Source: Dryocola clanedunensis
Lineage (GTDB): Bacteria > Pseudomonadota > Gammaproteobacteria > Enterobacterales > Enterobacteriaceae
Length of the DNA stretch: 64,000 nucleotides
Direction: 5' to 3' (one strand)
Assembly: GCF_025215155.1 (NCBI RefSeq)
Contig: NZ_JALHAM010000104.1
Made by a program: the position numbers and the translations under genes. The notes beneath the pieces were generated by a model that saw nothing but the letters and a program-made list of their open reading frames with translations, had not been told where the DNA came from and did no database searches. Positions 42,741 through 51,946 of the stretch are shown here, in pieces; within the stretch, counting starts at the first letter, position 1; each line of letters opens with the position of its first letter.

Positions 42741-42747
42741 GGCCTGA

Positions 42748-42800
42748 CCCTCACGCCATGCCTTCTCCCTCGTCCCTTTGGGGAGAGGGCTGGGTGAGGG
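42748..42800. repeat. GC-rich dispersed hairpin after metE
   Basis: Outer inverted repeat CCCTCAC / GTGAGGG with inner CTCCCT...CCCTTTGGGG...AGAGGG. Same theme as the element at 30861-30896. It stands between the convergent metE and ysgA, where it can fold in either transcript. Confidence 0.7.
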
Positions 42801-42821
42801 GAACGTATTACTTAGATTCTC

Positions 42822-43649
42822 TTATTTCTTCCCGTCAAAACGAGCAAACCACGCCAGCATCCTCTCCCAGCCGTCTTTCGCCGACTCTTCATGGTAGCTC
42901 GGGCGATAGTCCGCGTTGAACGCGTGGCCCGCATCGGGATAAACGATAATCTCCGAGTTTGCATTAGCGGCACGCAGCGCCTGACGCATTGTCTCCACCG
43001 TATCCTGTGGAATACCCGTATCCTGCCCGCCATACAGACCCAGCACCGGAGCGTTAAGGTTGATGGCAACATCCACCGGATGATTCGGTGAATTCAGCGT
43101 TTTCTCACCTGTCAGTTTGCCATACCAGGCCACCGCTGCTTTGAGCTGCGGGTTATGCGCGGCGTACAGCCAGGCAATACGCCCACCCCAGCAAAATCCT
43201 GTCGCCATAAGGCGATGGGCATCACCCCCATTGCGGGCAGCCCAGTTGGCGACGTGATCGAGATCGGCAAGCACCTGGGCATCCGGCACTCTGGAAACCA
43301 ACCCGCTGAACAGGGTAGGGATGTCCGCATAGTCACCAGGATCGCCCTGGCGGAAGTAGAGCTCAGGCGCGACCGCCAGATAACCCTCAAGCGCCAGGCG
43401 GCGGCAGACGTCACGAATATGTTCATGCACCCCGAAAATTTCCTGTACCACAATGACCACGGGTAAAGGCCCCTCCGCATTTTTTGGACGCGCGTGGTAA
43501 GCAGGCATGTTGTCACCCTGAGACGGAATCGACGTTTCACCAGCCTGAATGGCATCCTCGGGTGTATTAACAACGGTTGAAGCCAGGGGGGCTGCCGCCG
43601 GTGCAAACTTTCCGCCCGACGTGTTCTGTGTTGTGTGCTCTTCTTTCAT
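42822..43649 (-). CDS. ysgA: Dienelactone hydrolase family protein YsgA
   Basis: A 275-aa alpha/beta-hydrolase. The catalytic triad is visible as the nucleophile Cys in GFCWGGR, Asp in YGGQDTGIP and His in DAGHAFNADYR. The physiological substrate is unknown. The first 50 residues (Thr/Ala/Pro-rich) precede the domain and vary among relatives. ATG at 43649 was chosen for its distance from GGAG; ATGs 3 and 8 codons upstream are possible. Confidence 0.88.
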   Translation of the reverse strand: MKEEHTTQNTSGGKFAPAAAPLASTVVNTPEDAIQAGETSIPSQGDNMPAYHARPKNAEGPLPVVIVVQEIFGVHEHIRDVCRRLALEGYLAVAPELYFRQGDPGDYADIPTLFSGLVSRVPDAQVLADLDHVANWAARNGGDAHRLMATGFCWGGRIAWLYAAHNPQLKAAVAWYGKLTGEKTLNSPNHPVDVAINLNAPVLGLYGGQDTGIPQDTVETMRQALRAANANSEIIVYPDAGHAFNADYRPSYHEESAKDGWERMLAWFARFDGKK

Positions 43650-43759
43650 TGGTGGCATTCTCCGTACCAGCATTAGCGCAGTGAGGTAACTATAGCTAAC
43701 ATCTCTGGTTTAAAAAAAACGCTCTCACCGACGGATAAGCGCACAAATTGCTCGCAAGG

Positions 43760-43861
43760 TGTGATCTGTGTCACCAAATGAATTGTAAATGATGTAATTT
43801 GTTTCATTCATAGTGAAATGCGTCACGAAATTATCCAAGCAGGTTCTGTAAAGTACCGCTT
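43760..43861 (+). promoter_or_regulatory. udp promoter with two CRP sites (CytR-type control)
   Basis: CRP sites TGTGA-N6-TCACC (43760-43775) and AGTGA-N6-TCACG (43812-43827) are centred 52 bp apart, the spacing of the -93.5 and -41.5 sites of E. coli udp. The second would then place the start near 43861, with TAAAGT (43849-43854) as -10. CytR is known to bind between two CRP dimers at this promoter; I infer the same here. Confidence 0.75.
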
Positions 43862-43900
43862 TGTGGCACAAGCCAACCCTACTCAACAGAGGAGTCTGTT

Positions 43901-44662
43901 ATGTCCAAGTCTGATGTTTTTCACCTCGGCCTCACGAAGAGCGACCTGCAAGGGGCAACGCTTGCTATCGTCCCGGGCGACCCGGAGCGAGTTGAAAAAA
44001 TCGCCGCGCTGATGGACAAGCCGGTCAAACTGGCCGCCCATCGTGAATTCACTACTTGGCGTGCTGAAATCGACGGCAAGGCCGTGATCGTCTGCTCCAC
44101 CGGTATTGGCGGGCCATCTACTTCTATTGCCGTAGAAGAGCTGGCACAGCTGGGCATTCGCACCTTCCTGCGTATCGGCACCACCGGTGCTATCCAGCCG
44201 CATATCAACGTTGGAGACGTGCTGGTGACTACTGCGTCCGTGCGTCTTGACGGTGCCAGCCTGCACTTTGCGCCTATGGAATTCCCGGCGGTTGCTGACT
44301 TCGCCTGTACTACGGCGCTGGTTGAAGCAGCCAAATCCATTGGTGCGACGACTCACGTTGGCGTGACAGCATCCTCCGACACCTTCTATCCGGGTCAGGA
44401 GCGTTACGACACCTTCTCCGGTCGCGTCGTCAGCCGCTTCAAAGGCTCCATGGAAGAGTGGCAGCAGATGGGCGTGATGAACTACGAAATGGAATCGGCC
44501 ACGCTGCTGACCATGTGTGCAAGCCAGGGCCTGCGCGCCGGGATGGTTGCTGGTGTTATCGTTAATCGTACCCAGCAAGAAATTCCAAACGCCGAGACGA
44601 TGAAGAAAACTGAAAGCCACGCGGTGAAAATCGTGGTTGAAGCGGCTCGCCGCCTGATCTAG
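43901..44662 (+). CDS. udp: Uridine phosphorylase
   Basis: Phosphorolysis of uridine to uracil and ribose-1-phosphate, hexameric NP-I family. The 253-aa product begins MSKSDVFHLGLTKSDLQGAT, with the phosphate-binding VPGDPERVEKIA, CSTGIGGPSTSIAVEELAQL and the base/ribose-binding MNYEMESATLLTMC. Full length. Downstream is a strong terminator. Confidence 0.98.
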   Translation: MSKSDVFHLGLTKSDLQGATLAIVPGDPERVEKIAALMDKPVKLAAHREFTTWRAEIDGKAVIVCSTGIGGPSTSIAVEELAQLGIRTFLRIGTTGAIQPHINVGDVLVTTASVRLDGASLHFAPMEFPAVADFACTTALVEAAKSIGATTHVGVTASSDTFYPGQERYDTFSGRVVSRFKGSMEEWQQMGVMNYEMESATLLTMCASQGLRAGMVAGVIVNRTQQEIPNAETMKKTESHAVKIVVEAARRLI

Positions 44663-44714
44663 TTCAGTTAAACGTCCGTTGGAAAAGCGAGAGCGGAATC
44701 CACACTAACCAGAC

Positions 44715-44746
44715 AGGCGGGTGAAAACATTTCATCCGCCTTTTTT
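44715..44746 (+). terminator. Intrinsic terminator of udp
   Basis: An 11-bp stem AGGCGGGTGAA / TTCATCCGCCT (one G-U pair) with loop aacat, followed by six T. Confidence 0.92.
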
Positions 44747-44869
44747 ATCGCCAGACGTTCTATAAATTTACGCTTTGCGTAATGCCTCGCAGTAAACTCC
44801 TTTTCATCTGGACATTTATACAGCACAATTTTAGCTTGCTGGTGTTTGGCGTGGATTGCGGGAGGTGCA

Positions 44870-46297
44870 GTGGATATTTCAGTTCTCTTCGGGCTTGGTA
44901 TTGCTCTGGTAGGGGTATTAACAGGATGGCTTATTGCGAGCCTGCGGGCGGCGCAAAAGCAGTCGCTCCTGCATGAAGAGCAGCGGGAAGTGTATGGTGA
45001 GCTCAAGGCCACCCGACAGGAACTCATTCAGAACCAACACTGGAAAGAAGAATGTGAACAGCTAAACCGCGAACTGCGAACCCAGCTTGAAATTAACAGC
45101 ACCCAGGAAGCCGATCTGCGTGAACTTACCACGCTGCTTGAGCAAACTCGCCTGAGTGCCGAAGACAAACATCGCCAGATGATCAACAGCGAACAGCGGC
45201 TGAGCGAGCAGTTTGAAAACCTCGCCAACCGTATTTTTGAGCAAAGCGGTCGCAAGGTTGAAGAGCAAAACCGCCAGAGTCTGAATGGCCTGTTAACGCC
45301 GTTACGTGAACAGCTGGATGGCTTCCGTCGCCAGGTACAAGACAGCTTTGGTCAGGAAGCTCGCGAGCGTCATACCCTTACTCACGAAATCCGCAGTCTC
45401 CAGCAGCTCAATGCGCAAATGGCGCAGGAAGCCCTCAATCTCACTAAGGCGCTGAAAGGCGACAATAAAACTCAGGGCAACTGGGGTGAAGTGGTGCTGA
45501 CTCGCGTGCTGGAAGCCTCTGGCCTGCGGCAAGGCCATGAATACCAGACTCAGGTAAATATCCAGCTGGAAAACAATAGCCGTATGCAGCCGGATGTTAT
45601 CGTCCGTCTGCCGCAGGGCAAAGACGTCGTTATTGATGCGAAAATGACGCTGGTGGCCTACGAGCGCTATTTCAATGGCGAAGATGATTTTACTCGTGAA
45701 AGCGCCCTTAACGAACATATCGCTGCCGTCCGCAACCATATCCGTCTGCTCAGCCGCAAAGACTACCAGCAGCTTCCCGGGCTTCGTTCTCTGGATTACG
45801 TGCTGATGTTTATTCCGGTAGAGCCTGCCTTCCTGCTCGCCATAGACCGCCAGCCGGAATTAATTAGCGAAGCCCTGAAGAACAACATCATGTTGGTCAG
45901 TCCTACTACGCTGTTGGTCGCGCTGCGAACCATTACCAATTTGTGGCGTTATGAGCACCAGAGCCGCAATGCGCAGCAAATTGCCGAACGGGCAGGGCGA
46001 CTGTATGACAAAATGCGCCTGTTCGTTGATGACATGTCCGCCATCGGTCAGAGCCTGGATAAGGCGCAGGACAATTACCGCCAGGCGATGAAAAAGCTTG
46101 CCGCCGGGCGCGGAAATATCCTGGTACAGGCCGACGCGTTCCGTGGGCTGGGCGTCGAAGTTAAACGCGAGATTAATCCGGATTTAGTCGATCGGGCGCG
46201 GCAGGAAGATGAAGACAACGCGACGCGAATCGGTCATGGGCACGACGAAGAGACACACCAGGACAGGAGCTCAGAAGACCGACAAAGCGTCGGGTAA
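44870..46297 (+). CDS. rmuC: DNA recombination protein RmuC
   Basis: A 475-aa protein with one N-terminal membrane helix (about 4-22), a long coiled coil (about 25-180) and the RmuC domain, a PD-(D/E)XK-like nuclease fold with RMQPDVIVRLPQGKDVVIDAK. It limits inversion at short inverted repeats. The start is GTG at 44870, spaced after GGAGGT, which gives the E. coli length; an in-frame TTG at 44846 is less likely. The last 25 residues are variable. Confidence 0.95.
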   Translation: MDISVLFGLGIALVGVLTGWLIASLRAAQKQSLLHEEQREVYGELKATRQELIQNQHWKEECEQLNRELRTQLEINSTQEADLRELTTLLEQTRLSAEDKHRQMINSEQRLSEQFENLANRIFEQSGRKVEEQNRQSLNGLLTPLREQLDGFRRQVQDSFGQEARERHTLTHEIRSLQQLNAQMAQEALNLTKALKGDNKTQGNWGEVVLTRVLEASGLRQGHEYQTQVNIQLENNSRMQPDVIVRLPQGKDVVIDAKMTLVAYERYFNGEDDFTRESALNEHIAAVRNHIRLLSRKDYQQLPGLRSLDYVLMFIPVEPAFLLAIDRQPELISEALKNNIMLVSPTTLLVALRTITNLWRYEHQSRNAQQIAERAGRLYDKMRLFVDDMSAIGQSLDKAQDNYRQAMKKLAAGRGNILVQADAFRGLGVEVKREINPDLVDRARQEDEDNATRIGHGHDEETHQDRSSEDRQSVG

Positions 46298-46394
46298 AGC
46301 TGAGCAAAGGTTCATCCAACAGGCTTGAACCATAGGGCTTTAGCGGCCATTCTGTTACACTTCACGGACATTTTTTTGATAAGCAGGCATTGAG

Positions 46395-47150
46395 ATGGTT
46401 GACGAATCCCAGGAAACAACACACTTTGGCTTCCGCACCGTAGCGAAAGAGCAGAAGGCCGATATGGTGGCTCATGTGTTCCACTCTGTGGCCGCAAAAT
46501 ACGACGTAATGAATGACCTGATGTCGTTCGGCGTGCATCGTATCTGGAAGCGCTTCACAATCGATTGTAGCGGCGTACGTCGTGGGCAACGAGTGCTGGA
46601 CCTTGCTGGCGGAACCGGCGATCTGACCGCGAAATTTTCTCGTCTGGTGGGTGAAACGGGTGAAGTGGTTCTGGCAGATATCAACGACTCGATGCTGAAA
46701 ATGGGCCGTGAAAAGCTGCGCAATATCGGCATTGTCGGCAACGTGAACTACGTGCAGGCAAATGCGGAAGCGCTGCCGTTCCCGGACAATTTCTTCGACT
46801 GCATCACCATCTCTTTCGGCCTGCGTAACGTTACCGATAAAGAAAAAGCGCTGCGATCCATGTACCGCGTGCTCAAGCCGGGCGGTCGTCTGCTGGTATT
46901 GGAATTCTCTAAACCGATCATTGAGCCTCTGAGTAAAGCCTACGACGCCTACTCGTTCCATATATTACCGCGTATCGGTGAAGTGGTTGCGCAGGATGCT
47001 GAGAGCTACCGCTACCTGGCGGAATCTATCCGTATGCATCCCGATCAGGACACTCTGAAGGCGATGATGGAAGACGCGGGCTTTGAAAACACCACTTATT
47101 ACAACCTGACCGCCGGGATCGTTGCCCTGCATCGTGGCTACAAATTCTGA
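46395..47150 (+). CDS. ubiE: Ubiquinone/menaquinone C-methyltransferase UbiE
   Basis: SAM-dependent C-methylation of the demethoxy-ubiquinol and demethylmenaquinol rings. The 251-aa product has the SAM motif VLDLAGGTGDLTAKF, the post-motif ADINDSMLKMGREKL, and the family segments FHSVAAKYDVMNDLMSFGVH and FGLRNVTDKEKAL. It heads ubiE-ubiJ-ubiB, with ubiJ 13 nt downstream. Confidence 0.98.
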   Translation: MVDESQETTHFGFRTVAKEQKADMVAHVFHSVAAKYDVMNDLMSFGVHRIWKRFTIDCSGVRRGQRVLDLAGGTGDLTAKFSRLVGETGEVVLADINDSMLKMGREKLRNIGIVGNVNYVQANAEALPFPDNFFDCITISFGLRNVTDKEKALRSMYRVLKPGGRLLVLEFSKPIIEPLSKAYDAYSFHILPRIGEVVAQDAESYRYLAESIRMHPDQDTLKAMMEDAGFENTTYYNLTAGIVALHRGYKF

Positions 47151-47163
47151 TCGGGGGTTGCTG

Positions 47164-47769
47164 ATGCCATTTACACCGCTAGTCACTGCCGGGGTGGAAA
47201 CCGTCCTGAATACCTTTCTGTGGCGTGACCGTGGCCTAAAGGCTGCGCGTCAGCGTTTACTGGGGAAAGTGCTGCGCGTTGAGCTTAAAGAGTTCTCCGC
47301 TCCGCTGGTACTTGCCTTTAGCGAACAGCAAATTGACGTGCTGGGCGAGTGGGAAGGCGACGCTGACTGCCGCGTTATCACGCGCATGGCGGTGCTCCCA
47401 AAACTGCGCGACAGGCAACAGCTGACGGCGCTTATCCGCAGCGGTGAGCTTGAAGTGCTGGGCGATATCCAGGTTGTGCAAAATTGGGTTGCGTTAATGG
47501 ATCTAGCGGAGTTTGATCCCGCAGAGCTATTTGCACCTTATATCGGCGACGTGGCCGCTGAAGGCATCAGCAAATTTTTCCGCGGCGGCAGCAAGCTGCT
47601 GAAAAAAGGCTTTTCCCGCAATCAACAGTATCTGGCTGAGGCAATAACCGAAGAGTGGCGTATGGCGCCAGGCCCGCTGGAAGTGGCGTGGTTTGCCGAG
47701 GAAACGGCAGCCGTTGAGCGTGCGGTCGACGCATTAAGCGCGCGGCTGGACAAGCTGGAGGGCAAATGA
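47164..47769 (+). CDS. ubiJ: Ubiquinone biosynthesis accessory factor UbiJ
   Basis: A 201-aa lipid-binding protein of the Ubi complex. It has an N-terminal SCP2 domain and a C-terminal coiled coil (ETAAVERAVDALSARLDKLE). Start MPFTPLVTAGVE at 47164 equals the E. coli length; the frame is open 14 codons further upstream inside ubiE but without family support. In E. coli the 3' part of this gene also encodes the sRNA EsrE, which I could not verify here. Its stop overlaps ubiB by 4 nt. Confidence 0.95.
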   Translation: MPFTPLVTAGVETVLNTFLWRDRGLKAARQRLLGKVLRVELKEFSAPLVLAFSEQQIDVLGEWEGDADCRVITRMAVLPKLRDRQQLTALIRSGELEVLGDIQVVQNWVALMDLAEFDPAELFAPYIGDVAAEGISKFFRGGSKLLKKGFSRNQQYLAEAITEEWRMAPGPLEVAWFAEETAAVERAVDALSARLDKLEGK

Positions 47770-49406
47770 CGCCAGGTGAAATTCGTCGTCTTTACTTTAT
47801 CATTCGTACTTTCCTTAGCTATGGTCTGGATGAGTTAATCCCTAAGCTGCGCATTACGCTGCCGTTGCGTATCGGGCGGCGTTTGCTTTTCTGGATGCCA
47901 AATCGTCATAAAGATAAAGCTCTCGGTGAGCGCCTGCGCCTTGCATTACAGGAGCTTGGCCCGGTCTGGATCAAGTTTGGTCAGATGCTCTCTACGCGCC
48001 GGGATCTGTTCCCGCCGATGATTGCCGATCAGCTGGCGATGCTCCAGGACAGAGTCGCGCCCTTCGATGGAGAGCTGGCTAAGCAACAGATCGAACAGGC
48101 AATGGGCGGCATACCCGTTGAAACCTGGTTTGATGAATTTGAAATAAAGCCGCTGGCTTCGGCTTCTATTGCGCAGGTACATACTGCCCGGCTGAAAGAG
48201 AACGGCCGTGAAGTCGTGATTAAAGTTATCCGCCCGGATATTCTTCCCATCATCAAAGCCGACATGAAGCTGATATATCGCTTAGCGCGCTGGGTGCCTC
48301 GTTTACTGCCGGATGGCCGCCGTTTGCGTCCGCTGGAAGTCGTGCGTGAGTACGAGAAAACGCTGATAGATGAGCTGAATTTACTGCGTGAATCGGCGAA
48401 TGCCATCCAGCTACGCCGCAATTTCGATGGCAGTCCGCTGCTCTACATCCCGGAAGTGTTTTCTGATTATTGCAGCGAAGACATGATGGTCATGGAGCGC
48501 ATCTACGGCATACCTGTTTCGGATATCCCAACGCTTGAAAGCCAGGGCACCAATATGAAACTGCTGGCTGAACGCGGTGTGCAGGTCTTCTTCACACAGG
48601 TATTTCGCGACAGCTTCTTCCACGCCGACATGCACCCGGGCAATATTTTTGTCAGCTATGACCACCCGGAAGATCCGCAGTATATCGGCATTGACTGCGG
48701 TATTGTCGGCTCGCTGAACAAAGAAGATAAACGCTACCTGGCAGAGAACTTCATCGCCTTTTTCAACCGCGACTACCGTAAAGTTGCCGAACTACACGTA
48801 GATTCTGGCTGGGTACCGCCAGATACCAACGTGGAAGAGTTCGAGTTTGCCATTCGTACCGTTTGTGAGCCAATTTTTGAAAAGCCGCTGGCGGAAATCT
48901 CCTTTGGCCATGTTCTGCTGAATCTGTTTAATACGGCGCGCCGCTTTAATATGGAAGTGCAACCACAGCTGGTTTTACTGCAAAAAACGCTTTTATATGT
49001 TGAAGGTGTAGGAAGGCAGCTTTATCCCCAGCTGGATCTGTGGAAAACAGCCAAGCCATTCCTGGAGAGCTGGATTAAAGATCAGGTCGGCATTCCTGCT
49101 CTGGTTCGTGCTTTTAAAGAAAAAGCCCCGTTCTGGATCGAAAAAATGCCCGAACTGCCAGAACTGGTGTACGACAGTTTGCGCCAGGGCAAGCATTTAC
49201 AGCACAGCATTGATAAAATCCAACGCGAACTACATCAACATCATGTACGGCAGGGACAGTCGCGTTATCTGTTCGGCATTGGAGCCACATTGATTTTAAG
49301 TGGGACTATGCTGCTGATAAATAAACCGGAGTGGGAGCTTATGCCCGCCTGGTTGATGGCTGGGGGCATTGTGGTCTGGCTGATAGGCTGGCGCCGCTCT
49401 GCCTGA
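47766..49406 (+). CDS. ubiB: UbiB, atypical kinase-like ATPase of ubiquinone biosynthesis
   Basis: A 546-aa protein of the ABC1/ADCK/UbiB family. Hallmarks are the KxGQ segment VWIKFGQMLSTRRDLFP, the Ala-rich loop ASASIAQVH in place of a Gly-rich loop, and the catalytic-type ADMHPGNIF and DCGIVG. Two C-terminal membrane helices (about 500-518 and 522-540) anchor it in the inner membrane. Coupled to ubiJ by a 4-nt overlap; tatA follows 79 nt later behind its own promoter. Confidence 0.97.
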   Translation: MTPGEIRRLYFIIRTFLSYGLDELIPKLRITLPLRIGRRLLFWMPNRHKDKALGERLRLALQELGPVWIKFGQMLSTRRDLFPPMIADQLAMLQDRVAPFDGELAKQQIEQAMGGIPVETWFDEFEIKPLASASIAQVHTARLKENGREVVIKVIRPDILPIIKADMKLIYRLARWVPRLLPDGRRLRPLEVVREYEKTLIDELNLLRESANAIQLRRNFDGSPLLYIPEVFSDYCSEDMMVMERIYGIPVSDIPTLESQGTNMKLLAERGVQVFFTQVFRDSFFHADMHPGNIFVSYDHPEDPQYIGIDCGIVGSLNKEDKRYLAENFIAFFNRDYRKVAELHVDSGWVPPDTNVEEFEFAIRTVCEPIFEKPLAEISFGHVLLNLFNTARRFNMEVQPQLVLLQKTLLYVEGVGRQLYPQLDLWKTAKPFLESWIKDQVGIPALVRAFKEKAPFWIEKMPELPELVYDSLRQGKHLQHSIDKIQRELHQHHVRQGQSRYLFGIGATLILSGTMLLINKPEWELMPAWLMAGGIVVWLIGWRRSA

Positions 49407-49413
49407 ATTTTAA

Positions 49414-49443
49414 TCGTCATTAACAGGCAACGTGCCGTATAAT
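49414..49443 (+). promoter_or_regulatory. Candidate tatABC promoter
   Basis: TATAAT at 49438-49443 with TCGTCA 18 nt upstream (49414-49419). It lies between ubiB and tatA, consistent with constitutive expression of tatABC. Confidence 0.55.
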
Positions 49444-49485
49444 ATCGGCCGTTACACATACATCTGAGTGATTTGAGGCAATATT

Positions 49486-49746
49486 ATGGGTGGTATCAGT
49501 ATCTGGCAATTAGTGATCATTGCCGTCATCGTTGTTCTGCTGTTCGGCACGAAAAAGCTGGGCTCTATTGGTTCAGACCTGGGCGCTTCTATCAAAGGCT
49601 TCAAGAAAGCCATGAACGATGATGAACCTAAAGAGAAAGACACTTCTGTTCAGGACGCTGACTTCACTGCGAAGAACCTGGCGGAAAAACCTGCGGGCGA
49701 CGTGAAAAAAGACGAAGCAAAGAGCAACGATAAAGAGCAGGTGTAA
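49486..49746 (+). CDS. tatA: Sec-independent translocase subunit TatA
   Basis: Pore-forming subunit of the twin-arginine translocase. The 86-aa product has the short membrane helix ISIWQLVIIAVIVVLLFG, the hinge GTKKLGS with F20, the amphipathic helix with F39, and a charged tail. 3 nt separate it from tatB. Confidence 0.97.
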   Translation: MGGISIWQLVIIAVIVVLLFGTKKLGSIGSDLGASIKGFKKAMNDDEPKEKDTSVQDADFTAKNLAEKPAGDVKKDEAKSNDKEQV

Positions 49747-49749
49747 ACC

Positions 49750-50304
49750 GTGTTCGATATTGGTTTTAGCGAGCTGTTATTAGTCTTCGTGATTGGCCTT
49801 GTTGTTCTGGGGCCACAACGTCTGCCGTTGGCGGTCAAAACGGTGGTTGGCTGGATACGCGCGCTGCGCTCGCTGGCCTCAACCGTGCAGAACGAGCTGG
49901 CTCAGGAACTGAAAATTCAGGAATTGCAGGACAGCCTGAAAAAGGTTGAAAAAGCGAGCCTGGATCACCTGACGCCGGAGCTCAAAGCCTCAATGGATGA
50001 ACTGCGTCAGGCCGCTGAATCTATGAAACGCTCCTATACCCAGGATGCCGAGCAGGGCAGTGATGAAGCGCACACCATCCATAATCCGTTGGTGAAAGAT
50101 GCGCAGGACAGTCACGACGGCGTGACGCCTGCTGCGGCAGCGCATCAGGCCAGCGCGCCAGATCAGGCTCCTGAGGTTGAAGCCAGCGCGGCAACCGACC
50201 CCTCTGCTGCACCGTCAGAAGAACACGCCCAGACTCAGGTTAAACCTGTGCCGGAGCCTGTAGCCGCCTCAGTTTCATCTCAACCTTCGAGTGATAAAAA
50301 GTAG
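49750..50304 (+). CDS. tatB: Sec-independent translocase subunit TatB
   Basis: Forms the signal-peptide receptor with TatC. The 184-aa product begins MFDIGFSELLLVFVIGLVVLGP from a GTG codon, with the TM helix, the conserved Glu8 and the G-P hinge, then a long amphipathic helix and an Ala/Pro/Glu-rich low-complexity tail (about 110-184) that is somewhat longer than in E. coli. tatC starts 2 nt after the stop. Confidence 0.96.
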   Translation: MFDIGFSELLLVFVIGLVVLGPQRLPLAVKTVVGWIRALRSLASTVQNELAQELKIQELQDSLKKVEKASLDHLTPELKASMDELRQAAESMKRSYTQDAEQGSDEAHTIHNPLVKDAQDSHDGVTPAAAAHQASAPDQAPEVEASAATDPSAAPSEEHAQTQVKPVPEPVAASVSSQPSSDKK

Positions 50305-50306
50305 CC

Positions 50307-51104
50307 ATGGCCGTTGAAGATACCCAACCGCTCATTACCCATCTGATTGAGCTGCGCAAGCGACTGTTAAACAGCATTATCGCTGTGCTGGTGATTTTTC
50401 TGGCGCTGGTTTATTTCGCTAATGACATTTATCAAATCGTCTCTGCGCCGCTGATAAGTCAGATGCCTGTCGGCTCCACGATGATCGCAACAGATGTTGC
50501 ATCGCCGTTCTTTACGCCGATTAAACTGACGATCTATGTTTCGTTGATCCTCTCGGCACCGGTCATTCTTTACCAGCTCTGGGCCTTTATTGCTCCAGCG
50601 TTGTATAAACATGAACGTAAGATGGTGATGCCGCTGCTTTTTTCCAGCTCATTGCTGTTCTATATCGGCATCGCTTTTGCCTACTTCGTCGTTTTCCCGC
50701 TGGCGTTTGGTTTTTTAACCAAAACCGCACCGGTTGGCGTAGTGGTCTCAACGGACATCAGCAAATACCTCGATTTTGTCATGACGTTGTTTATGGCATT
50801 CGGCGCGGCGTTTGAAGTCCCGGTGGCCATCGTCCTGCTATGCTGGATGGGTGTAACCACGCCGGAGGCGCTCAAGAAAAAACGCCCCTATATCTTCGTA
50901 GGTGCATTTATTGTTGGCATGATGCTGACACCGCCGGACATTTTCTCCCAGACGCTACTGGCAATACCGATGTACTGCCTGTTTGAGGTAGGCGTATTCT
51001 GTTCTCGTTATTATGTCGGCAAAGGTCGCCGGGATGGTGCCGAGGGTGAAGATGCCGAAGCGGAAGCCGAAGCACAAGACAAACACTCAGAAAAAGAGTC
51101 CTGA
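50307..51104 (+). CDS. tatC: Sec-independent translocase subunit TatC
   Basis: Six-helix inner-membrane receptor for twin-arginine signal peptides. The 265-aa product has E15 in the cytoplasmic N-terminus (HLIELRKRL), and F94 and E103 in the first cytoplasmic loop (LWAFIAPALYKHERK), all residues essential for function in E. coli. The acidic tail (EGEDAEAEAEAQD) is longer than usual. Confidence 0.97.
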   Translation: MAVEDTQPLITHLIELRKRLLNSIIAVLVIFLALVYFANDIYQIVSAPLISQMPVGSTMIATDVASPFFTPIKLTIYVSLILSAPVILYQLWAFIAPALYKHERKMVMPLLFSSSLLFYIGIAFAYFVVFPLAFGFLTKTAPVGVVVSTDISKYLDFVMTLFMAFGAAFEVPVAIVLLCWMGVTTPEALKKKRPYIFVGAFIVGMMLTPPDIFSQTLLAIPMYCLFEVGVFCSRYYVGKGRRDGAEGEDAEAEAEAQDKHSEKES

Positions 51105-51114
51105 TTGTAAAACA

Positions 51115-51134
51115 GACCGCCCGGCAGGGCGGTC
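51115..51134 (+). terminator. Hairpin between tatC and tatD
   Basis: Stem GACCGCC / GGCGGTC with a 6-nt loop, without a T run. It may lower read-through into tatD rather than stop it. Confidence 0.4.
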
Positions 51135-51151
51135 GTCGTTTGGAACGCGCT

Positions 51152-51931
51152 ATGTTTGATATCGGTGTAAACCTAACCAGTTCTCAGTTTGCTAAAGATC
51201 ATGCGGATGTCGTGCAGCGAGCCCATCAGTGTGGCGTCAGCGGGATGTTGCTGACGGGCACTAACCTGCACGAGAGCCAGCAGGCTTTAGCTATGGCTCA
51301 GCAGTATGAAGGCTGTTGGTCTACCGCAGGCGTGCATCCGCATGATGCCAGCCAGTGGGAAGATGCCACGGCAGAGGCTATCTACCAGCTGGCCGGGGCG
51401 CCGGAAGTGGTCGCTATCGGTGAGTGTGGCTTAGATTTCAACCGTAACTTCTCGACGCCGGCTGAACAGGAGCGTGCCTTTACCGCTCAACTGGCGCTGG
51501 CGGCAGACCTGGTAATGCCTGTATTTCTTCATTGTCGTGAAGCTCATGAGCGTTTTATTACGCTGCTGGACCCGTGGCTGGATAAGCTCCCGGGCGTGGT
51601 GCTGCACTGCTTTACCGGCACGCAGGACGAAGCGCGTGAATGTCTGGCCCGCGGCCTGTTTATCGGCATCACCGGCTGGGTCTGCGATGAGCGCCGTGGG
51701 CGTGAGCTGCGTGAGCTGCTGCCCGGCATTCCAGCCCAGCAGCTTCTGCTGGAAACCGACGCCCCCTATTTGTTGCCCCGGGATCTAAAACCAAAACCTG
51801 CTTCCCGGCGCAACGAACCCTGTTACTTGCCCCATATCCTTAATCAGGTTGCCCTGTGGCGAGGAGAAGATCCCGCCTGGCTCGCGCAAGTCACAGATGA
51901 CAATGCCCGCCGCTTATTCCGGCTGGCTTAA
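51152..51931 (+). CDS. tatD: 3'-5' ssDNA/RNA exonuclease TatD
   Basis: Metal-dependent nuclease of the TIM-barrel amidohydrolase superfamily; it is not needed for Tat transport. The 259-aa protein shows STAGVHPHD, GECGLDFNRNFS, FLHCREAHERF, LHCFTGT and LLETDAPYL, which contain the metal ligands. The ATG at 51152 gives MFDIGVNLTSSQF as in E. coli. hemB follows after 15 nt, a likely two-gene unit. Confidence 0.97.
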   Translation: MFDIGVNLTSSQFAKDHADVVQRAHQCGVSGMLLTGTNLHESQQALAMAQQYEGCWSTAGVHPHDASQWEDATAEAIYQLAGAPEVVAIGECGLDFNRNFSTPAEQERAFTAQLALAADLVMPVFLHCREAHERFITLLDPWLDKLPGVVLHCFTGTQDEARECLARGLFIGITGWVCDERRGRELRELLPGIPAQQLLLETDAPYLLPRDLKPKPASRRNEPCYLPHILNQVALWRGEDPAWLAQVTDDNARRLFRLA

Positions 51932-51946
51932 ATCAGGAGAAAGTAA

